Counted from the first letter of the stretch, positions 21,873-30,125 are shown. The stretch is DNA of 35,994 bases from a bacterium (GCA_015486285.1 WFRX01000298.1:1-35994), one strand, 5' to 3'. Notes: generated by a model not told the origin, from the letters alone. Numbers and translations are program-made.

Positions 21873-23126
21873 CTAGGGTGTCAGCCCTTTCTTCTCCAGC
21901 AGCATTTCCATAAAGGCATCGGCCCGGGTCTGGAATTGGGCCACGGAGAAGTTGTTTGCGTCCATGTGGTCCCCGTCGATGACCACGGACGGGATGCCCA
22001 GTTCCTCTTCCAGGGCCCGTTTCATGTCCATCTGGCCCAGGGTGATCGGCACGCAGGACTTGTTGCTGTGCAGCACTGCGCCGTCGATGTGAAAGTCCCG
22101 GCAGGCCTTGAGGACCATGTCCCGCCGTTTCTTGATGGAGGTGCAGGAGACCATCGGGTAGGAAACCAGGGACTTGCGCGCCAGGGACTCGATCGGCTTG
22201 TCCGGGTCGAGGCGCATGGACCAGGCCGCGGAATAGGTCTCGGCCACCACGACCCCGCCCATCTTTTCGAAGTAATTGAACAGCCCCATATTATACCACA
22301 TGGGAATATTGTCCCAGAAGAGCCGGAGCTTTTCCTCTTCGATCATGCCGATCCCCTTTTCGGCACGCTCCTTGACCTCGTCGCGGAGCCCGGTCAGGAA
22401 GTCCACGGCCACCTGCGTCCCCTGCCGGGTGACCATGACGAACATGACCCCCAGCTCCGCGGCGGAGATGGGCGTGGGGATGAAGCGCCGGTAGCTCATG
22501 ATTTCGTCCCAGAGTTCGCAGGCCCGGTCCGAAAGCCGGACCACCTCCTTCAGGCGGTCGTAGTCGAGCTTCCGGCCCGTGGTCTCGGTCAGCCACTCGA
22601 TCAGGCGGTGCGTCTCGCTCACGCAATAGTCCAAGTGGTACGGACGGATCTTCTCGTACCCGACCTGGGGCAATTCGCTCGTGTGGACCTTGGCTTCGGG
22701 GAAACGGCGTTCCAGGGTGTGCAGGATCTTCATGGCCGGCACGCATCCGCCGTAGGCCGAGATGATCAGGTCCGGCTCGGGCAGCCCGCCCAGGGGCGTG
22801 CCTTCTTCGTTCATCGGTCCGTAGACATAGCCCACGATGTTGCGTAGATAGCCGCACAGGTCCCTGGAAAAGCCCATGCCCGCCGACACCTCGAAGTTCC
22901 GGGGAGCGAGACCGAATGCGGCGCACACGGGCGACCAGTTCTCCGGAAACACCGGCTGGAGGTCCATGGCGTAGAAGATCTCGATCACTCCGTTCATAGG
23001 CGGCATCCAGCCCACGGGCTTGCCCCGGGCCTTGGCCTCATGGCACTCGAGGTAGAACTCGGCCACGACCCGGTTGAGTTCTTTGGCGGACCGAAGCCGC
23101 TTGTATGATTTCTTCGCCTTTTCCAT
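21873..23126 (-). CDS. 2-hydroxyacyl-CoA dehydratase / benzoyl-CoA reductase-type subunit (BcrB/HgdA-like)
   Basis: This 417-aa protein belongs to the 2-hydroxyacyl-CoA dehydratase D-component / class I benzoyl-CoA reductase family. Recognisable stretches are GKPVGWMPPMNGVIEIFYAM near the start, ISAYGGCVPAMKILHTLERRF with a probable cluster Cys, VHTSELPQVGYEK, MGGVVVAETYSAAWSMRLDP, and the C-terminal LHSNKSCVPITLGQMDMKR then VVIDGDHMDANNFSVAQFQTR. The [4Fe-4S]-bearing heterodimer performs ketyl-radical dehydration or reductive dearomatisation. It starts 1 bp after the partner gene, so the two are coupled. The activator ATPase with the actin-like fold is not in the window. The exact substrate cannot be told. 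Confidence 0.88.
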   Translation of the reverse strand: MEKAKKSYKRLRSAKELNRVVAEFYLECHEAKARGKPVGWMPPMNGVIEIFYAMDLQPVFPENWSPVCAAFGLAPRNFEVSAGMGFSRDLCGYLRNIVGYVYGPMNEEGTPLGGLPEPDLIISAYGGCVPAMKILHTLERRFPEAKVHTSELPQVGYEKIRPYHLDYCVSETHRLIEWLTETTGRKLDYDRLKEVVRLSDRACELWDEIMSYRRFIPTPISAAELGVMFVMVTRQGTQVAVDFLTGLRDEVKERAEKGIGMIEEEKLRLFWDNIPMWYNMGLFNYFEKMGGVVVAETYSAAWSMRLDPDKPIESLARKSLVSYPMVSCTSIKKRRDMVLKACRDFHIDGAVLHSNKSCVPITLGQMDMKRALEEELGIPSVVIDGDHMDANNFSVAQFQTRADAFMEMLLEKKGLTP

Positions 23127-23127
23127 C

Positions 23128-24243
23128 TCAGTCCCCCAGCATTTCCAGGAAGGATTCCACCCGGGTCCGGAGCTGGCCCTCGTTCAAGCCGGTTTCTTCC
23201 ATCTCCACGGTCAGCCCGCGCACCCCTGCCGCCTCGAGCGCCTCCATGACCACAGGCAGGTCGGCCAGATGGGGCGTACAAAATTTCTGGATCAGAAAAA
23301 TGACCCCCTCGGCGCGGGATCCCTTCGCAAGATCCACGAGAAGAGGCGCCCGCTCCTGGGCCTTCATCCGGGCCGGGCAAGGGAATCGCCTGAAGTGCCG
23401 GTCCATGAGGCGGTCGGTCGGATCCCCGCCCCGCCCCGTGGGCGGCGAGAAGGCGCGCAACCCGGTGCACAAGTCGTCTCCCACCACGCGTGCGCCTGAG
23501 GCCTCGATGACCTCCAGGACCCAAGGCTGGTCGATTACGCTGCCCGAGACCAGGACAGGCACGCCGCGCTCAGATGCCTGCGGTCGGGCCTCCGCCGCCT
23601 CCACGAACGCCTCGAGCATGGGCAGATAGTCTTCGGGCGGGGTCACGAGCCCCGCCTGCACCACGGAGAGAAGCTCGGCGGCCGACAGGGCCAGCCGCCC
23701 CTGGGACCGCAGCCGGTACAGATCCAGGGACCGCCTTCGGATGTTTCCGTAGAGGTCCAGGGAGGCGGCCAGGGACGCGTCGGTCACGCGTCCCCCGATG
23801 TCGGCGAGCCTTTCTCCCAGCTCTCTCAGGGCCTGCCGGAAGTATTTGCGAGCGTCCGGGCTGTCCTGATACGGTAAGGGCACGGTATGGTACAGGTCCC
23901 CCGGAACGTTCAGCTCCCAGATGTTGATCAGCCCGCAGGCCACGTCGCACGTGTACCCCTGTACCACGCCCGACAGAAAGCCGTACTCGCCGCGCAGCGC
24001 CCTTTCCAGGGCCTGGCGCAGGTAGGGACAGATGAAGGTCGGCGTCAAAGAGGCCGCCTGCTCGATAGGGGTCCCGCCCCCCAGGATGCGAACCGGTACG
24101 AACCCGGCGGCGTGGATGAACTCGATCGGTGTGTACGTGCAGAAATACCCCAGGACCTTGCGGCCACGCGAGGCCAGGGCCGCAAGCCGTTCCCTCGAAT
24201 CGTGGACGGCTTCGATGAAGGGCTGGATCGAAAAAGCGGTCAT
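23128..24243 (-). CDS. 2-hydroxyacyl-CoA dehydratase / benzoyl-CoA reductase-type subunit (BcrC/HgdB-like)
   Basis: This 371-aa partner subunit shows the family start KVLGYFCTYTPIEFIHAAGFVPVRI, the cluster-ligand regions TFICPYLRQALERAL and VVQGYTCDVACGLINIWEL, the middle VPVLVSGSVIDQPWVLEVIEASGARVVGDD with a following Cys, and GVIFLIQKFCTPHLADLPVV near the C-terminus. The cysteines needed for one [4Fe-4S] cluster are present. It is first in a two-gene minus-strand unit, is transcribed divergently from the amidohydrolase gene, and shares a 285-bp control region with inverted repeats. Whether the pair dehydrates a 2-hydroxyacyl-CoA or reduces an aromatic CoA thioester is not decidable by eye. 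Confidence 0.88.
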   Translation of the reverse strand: MTAFSIQPFIEAVHDSRERLAALASRGRKVLGYFCTYTPIEFIHAAGFVPVRILGGGTPIEQAASLTPTFICPYLRQALERALRGEYGFLSGVVQGYTCDVACGLINIWELNVPGDLYHTVPLPYQDSPDARKYFRQALRELGERLADIGGRVTDASLAASLDLYGNIRRRSLDLYRLRSQGRLALSAAELLSVVQAGLVTPPEDYLPMLEAFVEAAEARPQASERGVPVLVSGSVIDQPWVLEVIEASGARVVGDDLCTGLRAFSPPTGRGGDPTDRLMDRHFRRFPCPARMKAQERAPLLVDLAKGSRAEGVIFLIQKFCTPHLADLPVVMEALEAAGVRGLTVEMEETGLNEGQLRTRVESFLEMLGD

Positions 24244-24337
24244 GCGGGTTCCCCCTTACGGAATTTCTTGCGGCAGGGCCGTTGCACCTTCAAGTCTAAC
24301 ACGTGGAGGCCTCCGAACGCGATTCCCCCGTTGGTCG

Positions 24338-24373
24338 CCATGCGGACCGGGACTCGTGTCCCTGTACGCATGG
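24338..24373. repeat. 16-bp inverted repeat in divergent control region
   Basis: Arms CCATGCGGACCGGGAC (24338-24353) and GTCCCTGTACGCATGG (24358-24373) pair at 14 of 16 positions around the loop TCGT. It is either an operator or a leader hairpin of the dehydratase transcript, about 95-130 bp before that gene. Confidence 0.6.
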
Positions 24374-24408
24374 GCTTTGGGCCGGTCGGGAATTTGGAGT
24401 CCGGTCTT

Positions 24409-24476
24409 GCATGAACACATTTTGCCTTGCAAACCAGGGGATATGATCTTATCTTCAGGAAAAAATGTGTTCGTGC
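24409..24476. repeat. long-spaced inverted repeat in divergent control region
   Basis: GCATGAACACATTTT (24409-24423) and AAAATGTGTTCGTGC (24462-24476) match as inverted repeats at 14 of 15 positions, with 38 bp between. An 11-bp core GAACACATTTT is perfect. Two separate operator half-sites for a dimer or tetramer of repressor, allowing looping across the divergent promoters, is one reading. Confidence 0.6.
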
Positions 24477-24528
24477 CAGACGGGACCCCACCATTCCGGC
24501 CGCGACGCGTGCGCCGGGGGAGGCAATC

Positions 24529-25395
24529 ATGATCATCGATGTGCATGTTCATCCCTTCTGTAAGGAAGCGACCATCACGCCGAGCCTGGAGGAGGGAATC
24601 CGGCGGCAGATGGGAACGGCCCGGGACCCTGCTCGGATCGAGCTGGCAACGGCCATGCTCAGCGAGCTGTTCACCCGCCGCAGCGTTCACGATATCGTCA
24701 AGGAAATGGATGCCGCCGGGGTGGACAAGGCCTGCATCGTCGGGATGGACCTGACCACCCGCTATGGCGTGCAGATGGTGACCGACGAAGACCTGCCCGC
24801 CCTGACGGCGCTCTACCCGGACCGGTTCATCCCCTTTGTGAGCGTGGACCCTTCCCTCGGGCGCAAGGCCGTGGACCGGCTGGTCCATGCGGTGGAAAAC
24901 CTGGGTTGCCGGGGCCTGAAGCTCGTCCCGCCGGTGCAGCACTTCGATATTTCAGATCCGAAGCACGACCCCTTGTGGGAGGCGGCTCTCGACTTGGACA
25001 TTGTCGTCTGGACCCATTGCGCCCATCAGCGCTCCCACCCGGACTCGGACGCCCGCTGGGGCGCCCCCATGCTTGTGGAGCCGGTGGCGCACAAGTATCC
25101 GGATTTGAAGATCGTGCTGGGGCACTGCGGGTTCCCCTGGCAGTGGGAGGCCTGGTCGCTGGTCGTGAGGCACCCGAATGTGTACGTGGACATCTCCGCC
25201 TTTCCAAAACTTTACAACCACATGCCCTGGGACGCCTATTCCAAGTTCGATGGAGAGCACAAGGTACTTTTCGCCACGGACAACCCCCTTTTCGGCTTCC
25301 AGGAGACCCTGGATGCCCTCGATGCGGCGGACCTCTCAGACGGGTTCAAAAAGAAGATCAAGGGGGAAAATGCGGCGGCGCTCCTGGGGTTGTGA
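24529..25395 (+). CDS. amidohydrolase-family metal-dependent hydrolase (ACMSD-like)
   Basis: This 288-aa TIM-barrel protein of the Amidohydro_2 (ACMSD-like) group has the metal motif HxH at His6/His8 (IIDVHVHP), then VVWTHCAHQRSH, IVLGHCGFPWQWEAW and the catalytic Asp in VLFATDNPLFG. Family members decarboxylate or hydrolyse small acids and lactones, often in aromatic catabolism. The barrel core GLKLVPPVQHFDI is typical. ATG 24529 follows GGGGGAGG at 24515-24522; the open frame upstream is spurious. It is divergent from the 2-hydroxyacyl-CoA dehydratase / benzoyl-CoA reductase-type pair across a region with two inverted repeats, which suggests joint control and a shared pathway, possibly ring-derived acid degradation. 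Substrate unknown. Confidence 0.88.
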   Translation: MIIDVHVHPFCKEATITPSLEEGIRRQMGTARDPARIELATAMLSELFTRRSVHDIVKEMDAAGVDKACIVGMDLTTRYGVQMVTDEDLPALTALYPDRFIPFVSVDPSLGRKAVDRLVHAVENLGCRGLKLVPPVQHFDISDPKHDPLWEAALDLDIVVWTHCAHQRSHPDSDARWGAPMLVEPVAHKYPDLKIVLGHCGFPWQWEAWSLVVRHPNVYVDISAFPKLYNHMPWDAYSKFDGEHKVLFATDNPLFGFQETLDALDAADLSDGFKKKIKGENAAALLGL

Positions 25396-25421
25396 GCCGC
25401 CGCCAGGCAACGCTTGTCGGC

Positions 25422-26873
25422 TCAGTGAGTTACCACGACCTTGATGTTGCCGGGGGCGAGGGCCCGTTCAAAGGCCGCAGGCAACTCCGCCGCCGGAAGC
25501 GTTTCGGTGACGATCGTTCCGAGGTCGACCCCTTCTCGCAGCAGCCTCTCCATGATGGGCAGGGCCCGGCGGAAATCTCCGCACCTCGACGTGCCGATCC
25601 TGATTCCGCGTTCGAGCATGGGAGAGAGCAGCCCGACCTTTGGCTGGCCTACGTCCGCCACCAGGATCGTTCCGCGGGGCCGGATGATCCCCTGCTCCCG
25701 GTCGGGCCAGGGGCGAAGAAGCCGGTCCGCCGTTTCGATCGACTCCACCACCGCCAGGGCCGCCTGCGGGCCGACGCCGGTGCGCACCTTCCCGGAAAAC
25801 GCCTGCAGTTCCTCCTCCCCCGGGACCCGGACGGCACGGTAGCCCGCGGCCTCGATATCCCGGATCACCTCGGTCGAAATGTGGGCGCCGCAGATCAGAG
25901 CGGTCTGCTCCGGGTCCGACGGTACGGGAAAGGGGGAGGACGGCCATCTTCCCAGGGGGCCGAGGGCAACCTCGTCCACCACCAGTTCGGTGGCATGCGC
26001 GAGGCCCATGGAGGCGAGGCCCGTCGTGCTCTTGAGATGCACCTCCCGCGAGGCGATCGCCAGGGCCGCCTCGAGCCCCTGGGGGCTGCCCGTCGACTCG
26101 AAAACCACATCGAAAGGCGGGGAGCCCCGGTCGCCGGACCCGACCGCTTCCGCCCCTTCCCAGACCCGGTCCGCGCCGAGGGCGGCTGCGATTTCCAGCC
26201 GTTTCTTCCGCCGGTTGATCGCCTCGATCGAGAAGGCGCCCCCCGTCTTCTCGCGCATGCCGCGCAGGGCCGCCACGATGAGCAGGCCCAGCCGTCCGGC
26301 CCCCAGCACGGCCACGCGTTCCAGGCCGGCCGGGTCGATCTGTTCGGTTGCATGGACGGCCGCGGCAAAGGGTTCGATCAACACGGATACGTCCGCATCC
26401 AAAGTCGCCGGCATCTCGACAACATTGTGTTCCGGCACCAGGATCCAGGGCGCGAATCCCCCGGGCAGCCGGTCGATCCCGAGGGTCAGACGATCCGGGC
26501 AATGGGTGGGCAGGCCCTCACGGCAGAACGGGCAGGCCTCGGCGAGGGGGGAGCCCGTCGCCCGGTGGGAGGCGTTGATCTCCGCGGCCGCCGTTCTGCC
26601 GGACTCGTCCTCGGCGATGACCTCGTGGCCTGTGATTTGCGGCAAGGGGTAGGGAAGATGGTGGCGCGCCAGATCGGTTGAGCAGATGCCGCACCGGATC
26701 GATTTCAGGAGGCGATAGCCTGCCGGGAGGGCCAGGTGCTCCTTGCCCTCCCGGAAGATGCGCCACCCCGTCCGGGGTTCCCCTTCATAGCGGTAGGAGG
26801 CTTGCTGAAAGGACGCATCCCTGGTGTACTCGAAAGCACAAAAGTCCACGACATTCAATGAAATGTCTCCCAA
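25422..26873 (-). CDS. zinc-type medium-chain dehydrogenase, enlarged and atypical
   Basis: This 483-aa protein of the MDR alcohol-dehydrogenase family is over 100 residues longer than usual. It has the catalytic-zinc region SIRCGICSTDLARHH and ITGHEVIAED, a structural-zinc segment CPFCREGLPTHC in which the first of the usual four Cys is missing (Ala), and the Rossmann motif VAVLGAGRLGLLIVAAL. An extra stretch (~320-410, CGAHISTEVIRDIEAAGYRAVRVP) follows the cofactor domain before the usual end. The start is TTG 26873 with GGAG 5 nt upstream. It lies 14 bp after larE on the same strand, so they are probably one transcript. The substrate is unknown; the CoA-acid context suggests a hydroxyacyl or acyclic alcohol. 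Confidence 0.8.
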   Translation of the reverse strand: MGDISLNVVDFCAFEYTRDASFQQASYRYEGEPRTGWRIFREGKEHLALPAGYRLLKSIRCGICSTDLARHHLPYPLPQITGHEVIAEDESGRTAAAEINASHRATGSPLAEACPFCREGLPTHCPDRLTLGIDRLPGGFAPWILVPEHNVVEMPATLDADVSVLIEPFAAAVHATEQIDPAGLERVAVLGAGRLGLLIVAALRGMREKTGGAFSIEAINRRKKRLEIAAALGADRVWEGAEAVGSGDRGSPPFDVVFESTGSPQGLEAALAIASREVHLKSTTGLASMGLAHATELVVDEVALGPLGRWPSSPFPVPSDPEQTALICGAHISTEVIRDIEAAGYRAVRVPGEEELQAFSGKVRTGVGPQAALAVVESIETADRLLRPWPDREQGIIRPRGTILVADVGQPKVGLLSPMLERGIRIGTSRCGDFRRALPIMERLLREGVDLGTIVTETLPAAELPAAFERALAPGNIKVVVTH

Positions 26874-26887
26874 AGAGGCTCCACCCG

Positions 26888-27751
26888 TTACGGATCCGCT
26901 TCTTCTGACGGCCGCAGCACCTCGTTCATGCTTCCGGTGCGGTAGCCTTCCAGGTCCAGGGTGACGTACGCGAATCCCTGCCGCTTGAAGAAACCGGCGA
27001 CGGTCTCCCGATGCGCCAGGAGTACCGGGACGGCCGCATCTTCCACCTCGATGCGGGCCACGTTTCCGTGGTATCGGACGCGTACCGACCCGCGAACCCG
27101 CTCCAGGAGAAAGGCCTCGCAGCAGTCGATACGCCTGAGGGCCTCTTCGGTGATCTCCATGCCGTAAGGGATGCGGGAGGCCAGGCAGGCCAGGGACGGC
27201 CGGTCCCAGGTGGGCAGGTCCATTTCCCGCGACAGCGAGCGAATCTCGGCCTTGGTGAGGCCCGCTTCCTGGAGCGGGCTTCGAATCCCCAGTTCCTCCA
27301 GTGCCCGGAGCCCGGGCCGGAAATCGGCCGGATCATCCGCGTTCGACCCGTCCAGGACCGCCTGGCAGCCCTCCTGCCTTCGGATCTCTTCCATCTTGAA
27401 AAACAGGTGCTTCTTGCAATGGTAGCACCGGTCCGGCGCATTGCTCCGGAACGCCTCCAGGAGAAGCTCGTCCCCCTCGATTTCGCGATGCTCAACCGAG
27501 AAGGACCGTGCCAGTTCCCGCGCTTCCTCTTTTTCACGCAGCGGATGGGTGGGCGACAGGGCGGTAACCGCTACCACCTCCCGGGCCGGATCCTTGCGGA
27601 GCACCGCGAGGAGGAAGGTGGAGTCCACCCCGCCGGAAAAGGCGAGTACGACCTTCCGGAAGGGCGCAAGGATCCCCTCCAGGCGCTCGAGCTTTCCGGC
27701 CGCCTCTGTGGATGGGGCCGGGGCGCTGCGTTCTGTTTCCTGCTCATCCAT
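26888..27751 (-). CDS. larE: LarE-like ATP-dependent sulfur transferase
   Basis: LarE sacrifices a cysteine sulfur to make the pyridinium-thioamide nickel pincer cofactor used by lactate racemase and relatives. This 287-aa protein has the PP-loop VVLAFSGGVDSTFLLAVL (SGGVDST at 39-45), CYHCKKHLF, VLDGSNADDPADFRPG and the sulfur-donor Cys189 in RPSLACLASRIPYG. ATG 27751 is chosen; a 21-residue upstream extension to 27814 would overlap the promoter-like TATTATATA. larA, larB and larC are not in the window. The next gene on the transcript, 14 bp on, is the large medium-chain dehydrogenase, so the sulfur product may serve another nickel enzyme encoded elsewhere. Confidence 0.9.
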   Translation of the reverse strand: MDEQETERSAPAPSTEAAGKLERLEGILAPFRKVVLAFSGGVDSTFLLAVLRKDPAREVVAVTALSPTHPLREKEEARELARSFSVEHREIEGDELLLEAFRSNAPDRCYHCKKHLFFKMEEIRRQEGCQAVLDGSNADDPADFRPGLRALEELGIRSPLQEAGLTKAEIRSLSREMDLPTWDRPSLACLASRIPYGMEITEEALRRIDCCEAFLLERVRGSVRVRYHGNVARIEVEDAAVPVLLAHRETVAGFFKRQGFAYVTLDLEGYRTGSMNEVLRPSEEADP

Positions 27752-27774
27752 GGGACCGGCCCCTTTTGAGAAGG

Positions 27775-27803
27775 TGGTCAGAACCGTCTGCCGCCTATAT
27801 AAT
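27775..27803 (+). promoter_or_regulatory. divergent promoter region of larE and the sulfatase-like gene
   Basis: Rightward: TGGTCA (27775-27780), 17 bp, TATAAT (27798-27803). The nearby TATATAATA is almost symmetric and reads TATTATATA on the minus strand, where it could serve larE, although that -35 is poor. An adjacent TGAATCATTCA (27807-27817) is a small palindrome that could be an operator. Confidence 0.5.
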
Positions 27804-27914
27804 ACTTGAATCATTCATTATTTCGAATCGGATTCCGCGTTGCAAGGCGGGCGGGCCTGCCCGCCGCCGTGGAGTGCACGGGAGCAGCTCGAATCCCGCC
27901 CGGGCCGGGAGGTT

Positions 27915-29168
27915 ATGCAGAAGATGTCCGCTCTGAGTTTCCGCAACATCGTACTCATCACGCTGGACTGTGTCCGGCCGGATTTCCTCGGTTGCTACGG
28001 GTGCCGGGACGTCCGGACCCCCGTCCTGGACCGTTTGGCGTCCAGGGGCGTCGTTTTCGAGCAGGCCGTCACACAGGCCCCGAATACATGGGTCTCCCAC
28101 GCCGGTCTCCTGACAGGCCTCTATCCCCCCCTGCACGGCCTGCGAAGCCCGTACGACCGCATCGATCCGGAGGTCCCCACCCTTGCCTCCCGTCTCGCGG
28201 AGCGGGGATACCGGTGTGCGGGGTTTCCGGGCAACGACCTGGTGGGCAGCCGGATGGGCTTTGGGAAGGGATTCGACCTCTATTTCGAGCAGTATGTCTC
28301 TTCGGGCGACGAGGCGGATGCGCAGGAAGCGATGACGGCCAACAACCGAAACCGCTGGAAGGATGTACTCGATGCGGCCGGGGCATGGCTCGGCCGGCAG
28401 CGGCATCCGGTGTTCCTCTGGTTTCACTACCTGGACACCCACCATCTTCCGGAGTGCGATCTTCCGGAGTATTACCGGTTCAGCCGGGATCCCCTGTGGC
28501 AGTTCTACGAGGGCAAGGTCTCGTACGCGGACGCCTGTTGCATCCGTGCGGTCCTGGACCTCCTCATCCGGAACGGCCGATACGAGGATGCCCTGCTGAT
28601 TGTCCTCTCCGACCACGGCGAGACGCTCGTCCGGGGCAGGCCGCCGGTCCACAACGGCATGCTCACCGAAGACGTGATCCGGGTTCCCCTGATCCTGTTC
28701 GGCGAACAGATTCCCTGGAAGGGCCTGCGGGTGCCGGACCTCGTAAGGACGGCGGATATCGTCCCGACGCTGCTCGAAGGGCCTTTCCGCCCGGACGGGA
28801 CGGGGGCCGTGCCGACGAAGGATGTCTTCTCCGGCGTTCCGCTGCCGCTGCCGGGTACCGGACGAGCAGACAGCCGCACCGAAGGCAAAGAGTTCGCCTA
28901 TGCGGAGAACGAGCCCCTCGGTATTGCCTGCATTCGTACCGAGCACTGGAAATATGTGGCCGGGCCCGAAGGAGAGCAACTCTTCCATATCGCCACGGAT
29001 CCCGGGGAACGGAACAATGGGGTCGATCGTCATCCCGGTACGGCGGCACGCCTCAAGGAGGCCCTGGCGGGCATACGCTCCTCGCGACGGTGGCGGGAAG
29101 GGCCGCTCGCGGAGCGCGAGATCGAGGACACGCGGAGGCTGTTGCGGATCTTCGGGTACCTGGAATGA
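27915..29168 (+). CDS. sulfatase-like alkaline-phosphatase-superfamily hydrolase/transferase
   Basis: This 417-aa protein has the sulfatase fold landmarks IVLITLDCVRPDFLGCYG (metal Asp), the nucleophile region QAPNTWVSHAGLLTGLYPP, FLWFHYLDTHHLPECD, and the metal motif LSDHGE (Asp233-His234). In true sulfatases the nucleophile position is Cys or Ser that matures to formylglycine in C/S-x-P-x-R. Here the aligned residue is Thr58, followed by W-V-S-H, so maturation is unlikely and a Thr-based phospho- or other transferase/hydrolase is possible. There is no signal peptide. GGGAGG (27907-27912) is only 2 nt from ATG 27915, so ATG 27924 is an equally good start. Divergent from larE. Confidence 0.82.
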   Translation: MQKMSALSFRNIVLITLDCVRPDFLGCYGCRDVRTPVLDRLASRGVVFEQAVTQAPNTWVSHAGLLTGLYPPLHGLRSPYDRIDPEVPTLASRLAERGYRCAGFPGNDLVGSRMGFGKGFDLYFEQYVSSGDEADAQEAMTANNRNRWKDVLDAAGAWLGRQRHPVFLWFHYLDTHHLPECDLPEYYRFSRDPLWQFYEGKVSYADACCIRAVLDLLIRNGRYEDALLIVLSDHGETLVRGRPPVHNGMLTEDVIRVPLILFGEQIPWKGLRVPDLVRTADIVPTLLEGPFRPDGTGAVPTKDVFSGVPLPLPGTGRADSRTEGKEFAYAENEPLGIACIRTEHWKYVAGPEGEQLFHIATDPGERNNGVDRHPGTAARLKEALAGIRSSRRWREGPLAEREIEDTRRLLRIFGYLE

Positions 29169-29209
29169 TCCGAAACCGGTATGCCTTGCAAACGCCGGCG
29201 CCTCAGGAT

Positions 29210-29923
29210 TCAGGAAGGCCGTTCATCTGAACCGTGCGAGATCTGCATGCCCACGAGGTAGGCCACGAGGACGACGAGAAAAATCTGGCCGATAATGGCC
29301 TCCAGGACGGACAGATTTTTTGCGAGCCGGGTGGCGCCCGTGATATCGCCGTACCCGAGGGTGGTCAGGGTTGTGAAGCTGAAGTAGACCGCCTGTCCCA
29401 AGCCGGCGCCATGGAACGCGCCCGGATCTCCATGGGGGATCATTTGCCCGCCCGCCAGAAACGTACCCGGCTGGAGAAACTCCATCAAGGCGTACACGAT
29501 CGCAAAGATCAGCCCGAGCAGAAGGTACACGCAGAGGGCGGCGCTGACCTTGTCGAAGCTCACCCGTTCGTCCGTGAGCACGTAACGGAGGATGGCTGCC
29601 GCAACCAGCGTAAAGAAAAGCAGCGCGAGGCTGTATCGCGCAAGGGTATACGAGGTGGTTGGATCGAAGTGGTCCAGCCAGACCAGCACCACCGCAGGCA
29701 CGAGGATGACCAGAGCGGCCACAAGGAAGGTCTTCCGTTGGCTTGCGGAGTAGGCCCCCTGGATCAGTACGATGGTGGACAGGAGGTCGAACAAGGAGAG
29801 GTCTATGCCTGAGCGGCCAAGCAACGGACCGAGGAACAGGAGGACCATGAGAAAGATCAACAGAAAGAAGAATCGCCTTTTCCCTGTAAACAGTCGGCCC
29901 GGCCGGATCGATCTACCCCGCAT
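29210..29923 (-). CDS. two-TM potassium channel-type protein with extra membrane helices
   Basis: This 237-aa inner-membrane protein has about six hydrophobic segments, the last two flanking a pore loop SFTTLTTLGYGD. The TLGYGD (188-193) is a canonical K+ selectivity filter. Earlier helices include FFFLLIFLMVLLFLGPLL, TFLVAALVILVPAVVLVWL and SLALLFFTLVAAAILRYVL. There is no RCK/TrkA-N regulatory domain at the C-terminus and no clear voltage-sensing arginine ladder, so it should be an ungated or simply gated K+ channel. ATG 29923 follows GGGAGAG. It is convergent with the sulfatase-like gene and divergent from the aldo/keto reductase-like gene. Confidence 0.88.
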   Translation of the reverse strand: MRGRSIRPGRLFTGKRRFFFLLIFLMVLLFLGPLLGRSGIDLSLFDLLSTIVLIQGAYSASQRKTFLVAALVILVPAVVLVWLDHFDPTTSYTLARYSLALLFFTLVAAAILRYVLTDERVSFDKVSAALCVYLLLGLIFAIVYALMEFLQPGTFLAGGQMIPHGDPGAFHGAGLGQAVYFSFTTLTTLGYGDITGATRLAKNLSVLEAIIGQIFLVVLVAYLVGMQISHGSDERPS

Positions 29924-30097
29924 GTCTCTCTCCCTTACGAACGACGCCCCCGTTCTGCGACCCCTCCCCTCCCCCCGGGGGGGGATGACATGGCACGATC
30001 GACAGGTTTCAGGGGGATCCAGCCGTTCGGTGCTCTTCTGACACTGTTAGCGCAACGGCGCTGAAATCGCAAGTGTTTCCCTTGATCGAAATTCTGT

Positions 30098-30125
30098 TTG
30101 ACCACCGTTTCCCTGTTCTTATACT
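30098..30125 (+). promoter_or_regulatory. sigma70 promoter for the aldo/keto reductase-like gene
   Basis: TTGACC (30098-30103), 16 bp, TATACT (30120-30125), about 38 bp before the start codon. Within the 240-bp divergent gap, 29961-29984 is a C-run/G-run palindrome upstream of the channel gene. Confidence 0.6.

Noticed and set aside
25468..26502. 344-codon alternative frame within the dehydrogenase
   Set aside because: Gly/Arg/Pro-biased shadow; the dehydrogenase frame contains zinc and Rossmann motifs.
27820..27870. possible tRNA T-arm around TTTCGAATCGGATTCC
   Set aside because: No acceptor stem, anticodon arm or D-arm can be built around it.
27806..29230. 474-codon plus-strand frame overlapping the sulfatase-like gene
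   Set aside because: Out-of-frame shadow with Arg/Pro/Gly bias and no domain.
29961..29984. C-run/G-run palindrome as an intrinsic terminator or G-quadruplex element
   Set aside because: It lies in a divergent promoter region without a T-run; more likely a simple homopolymer tract.
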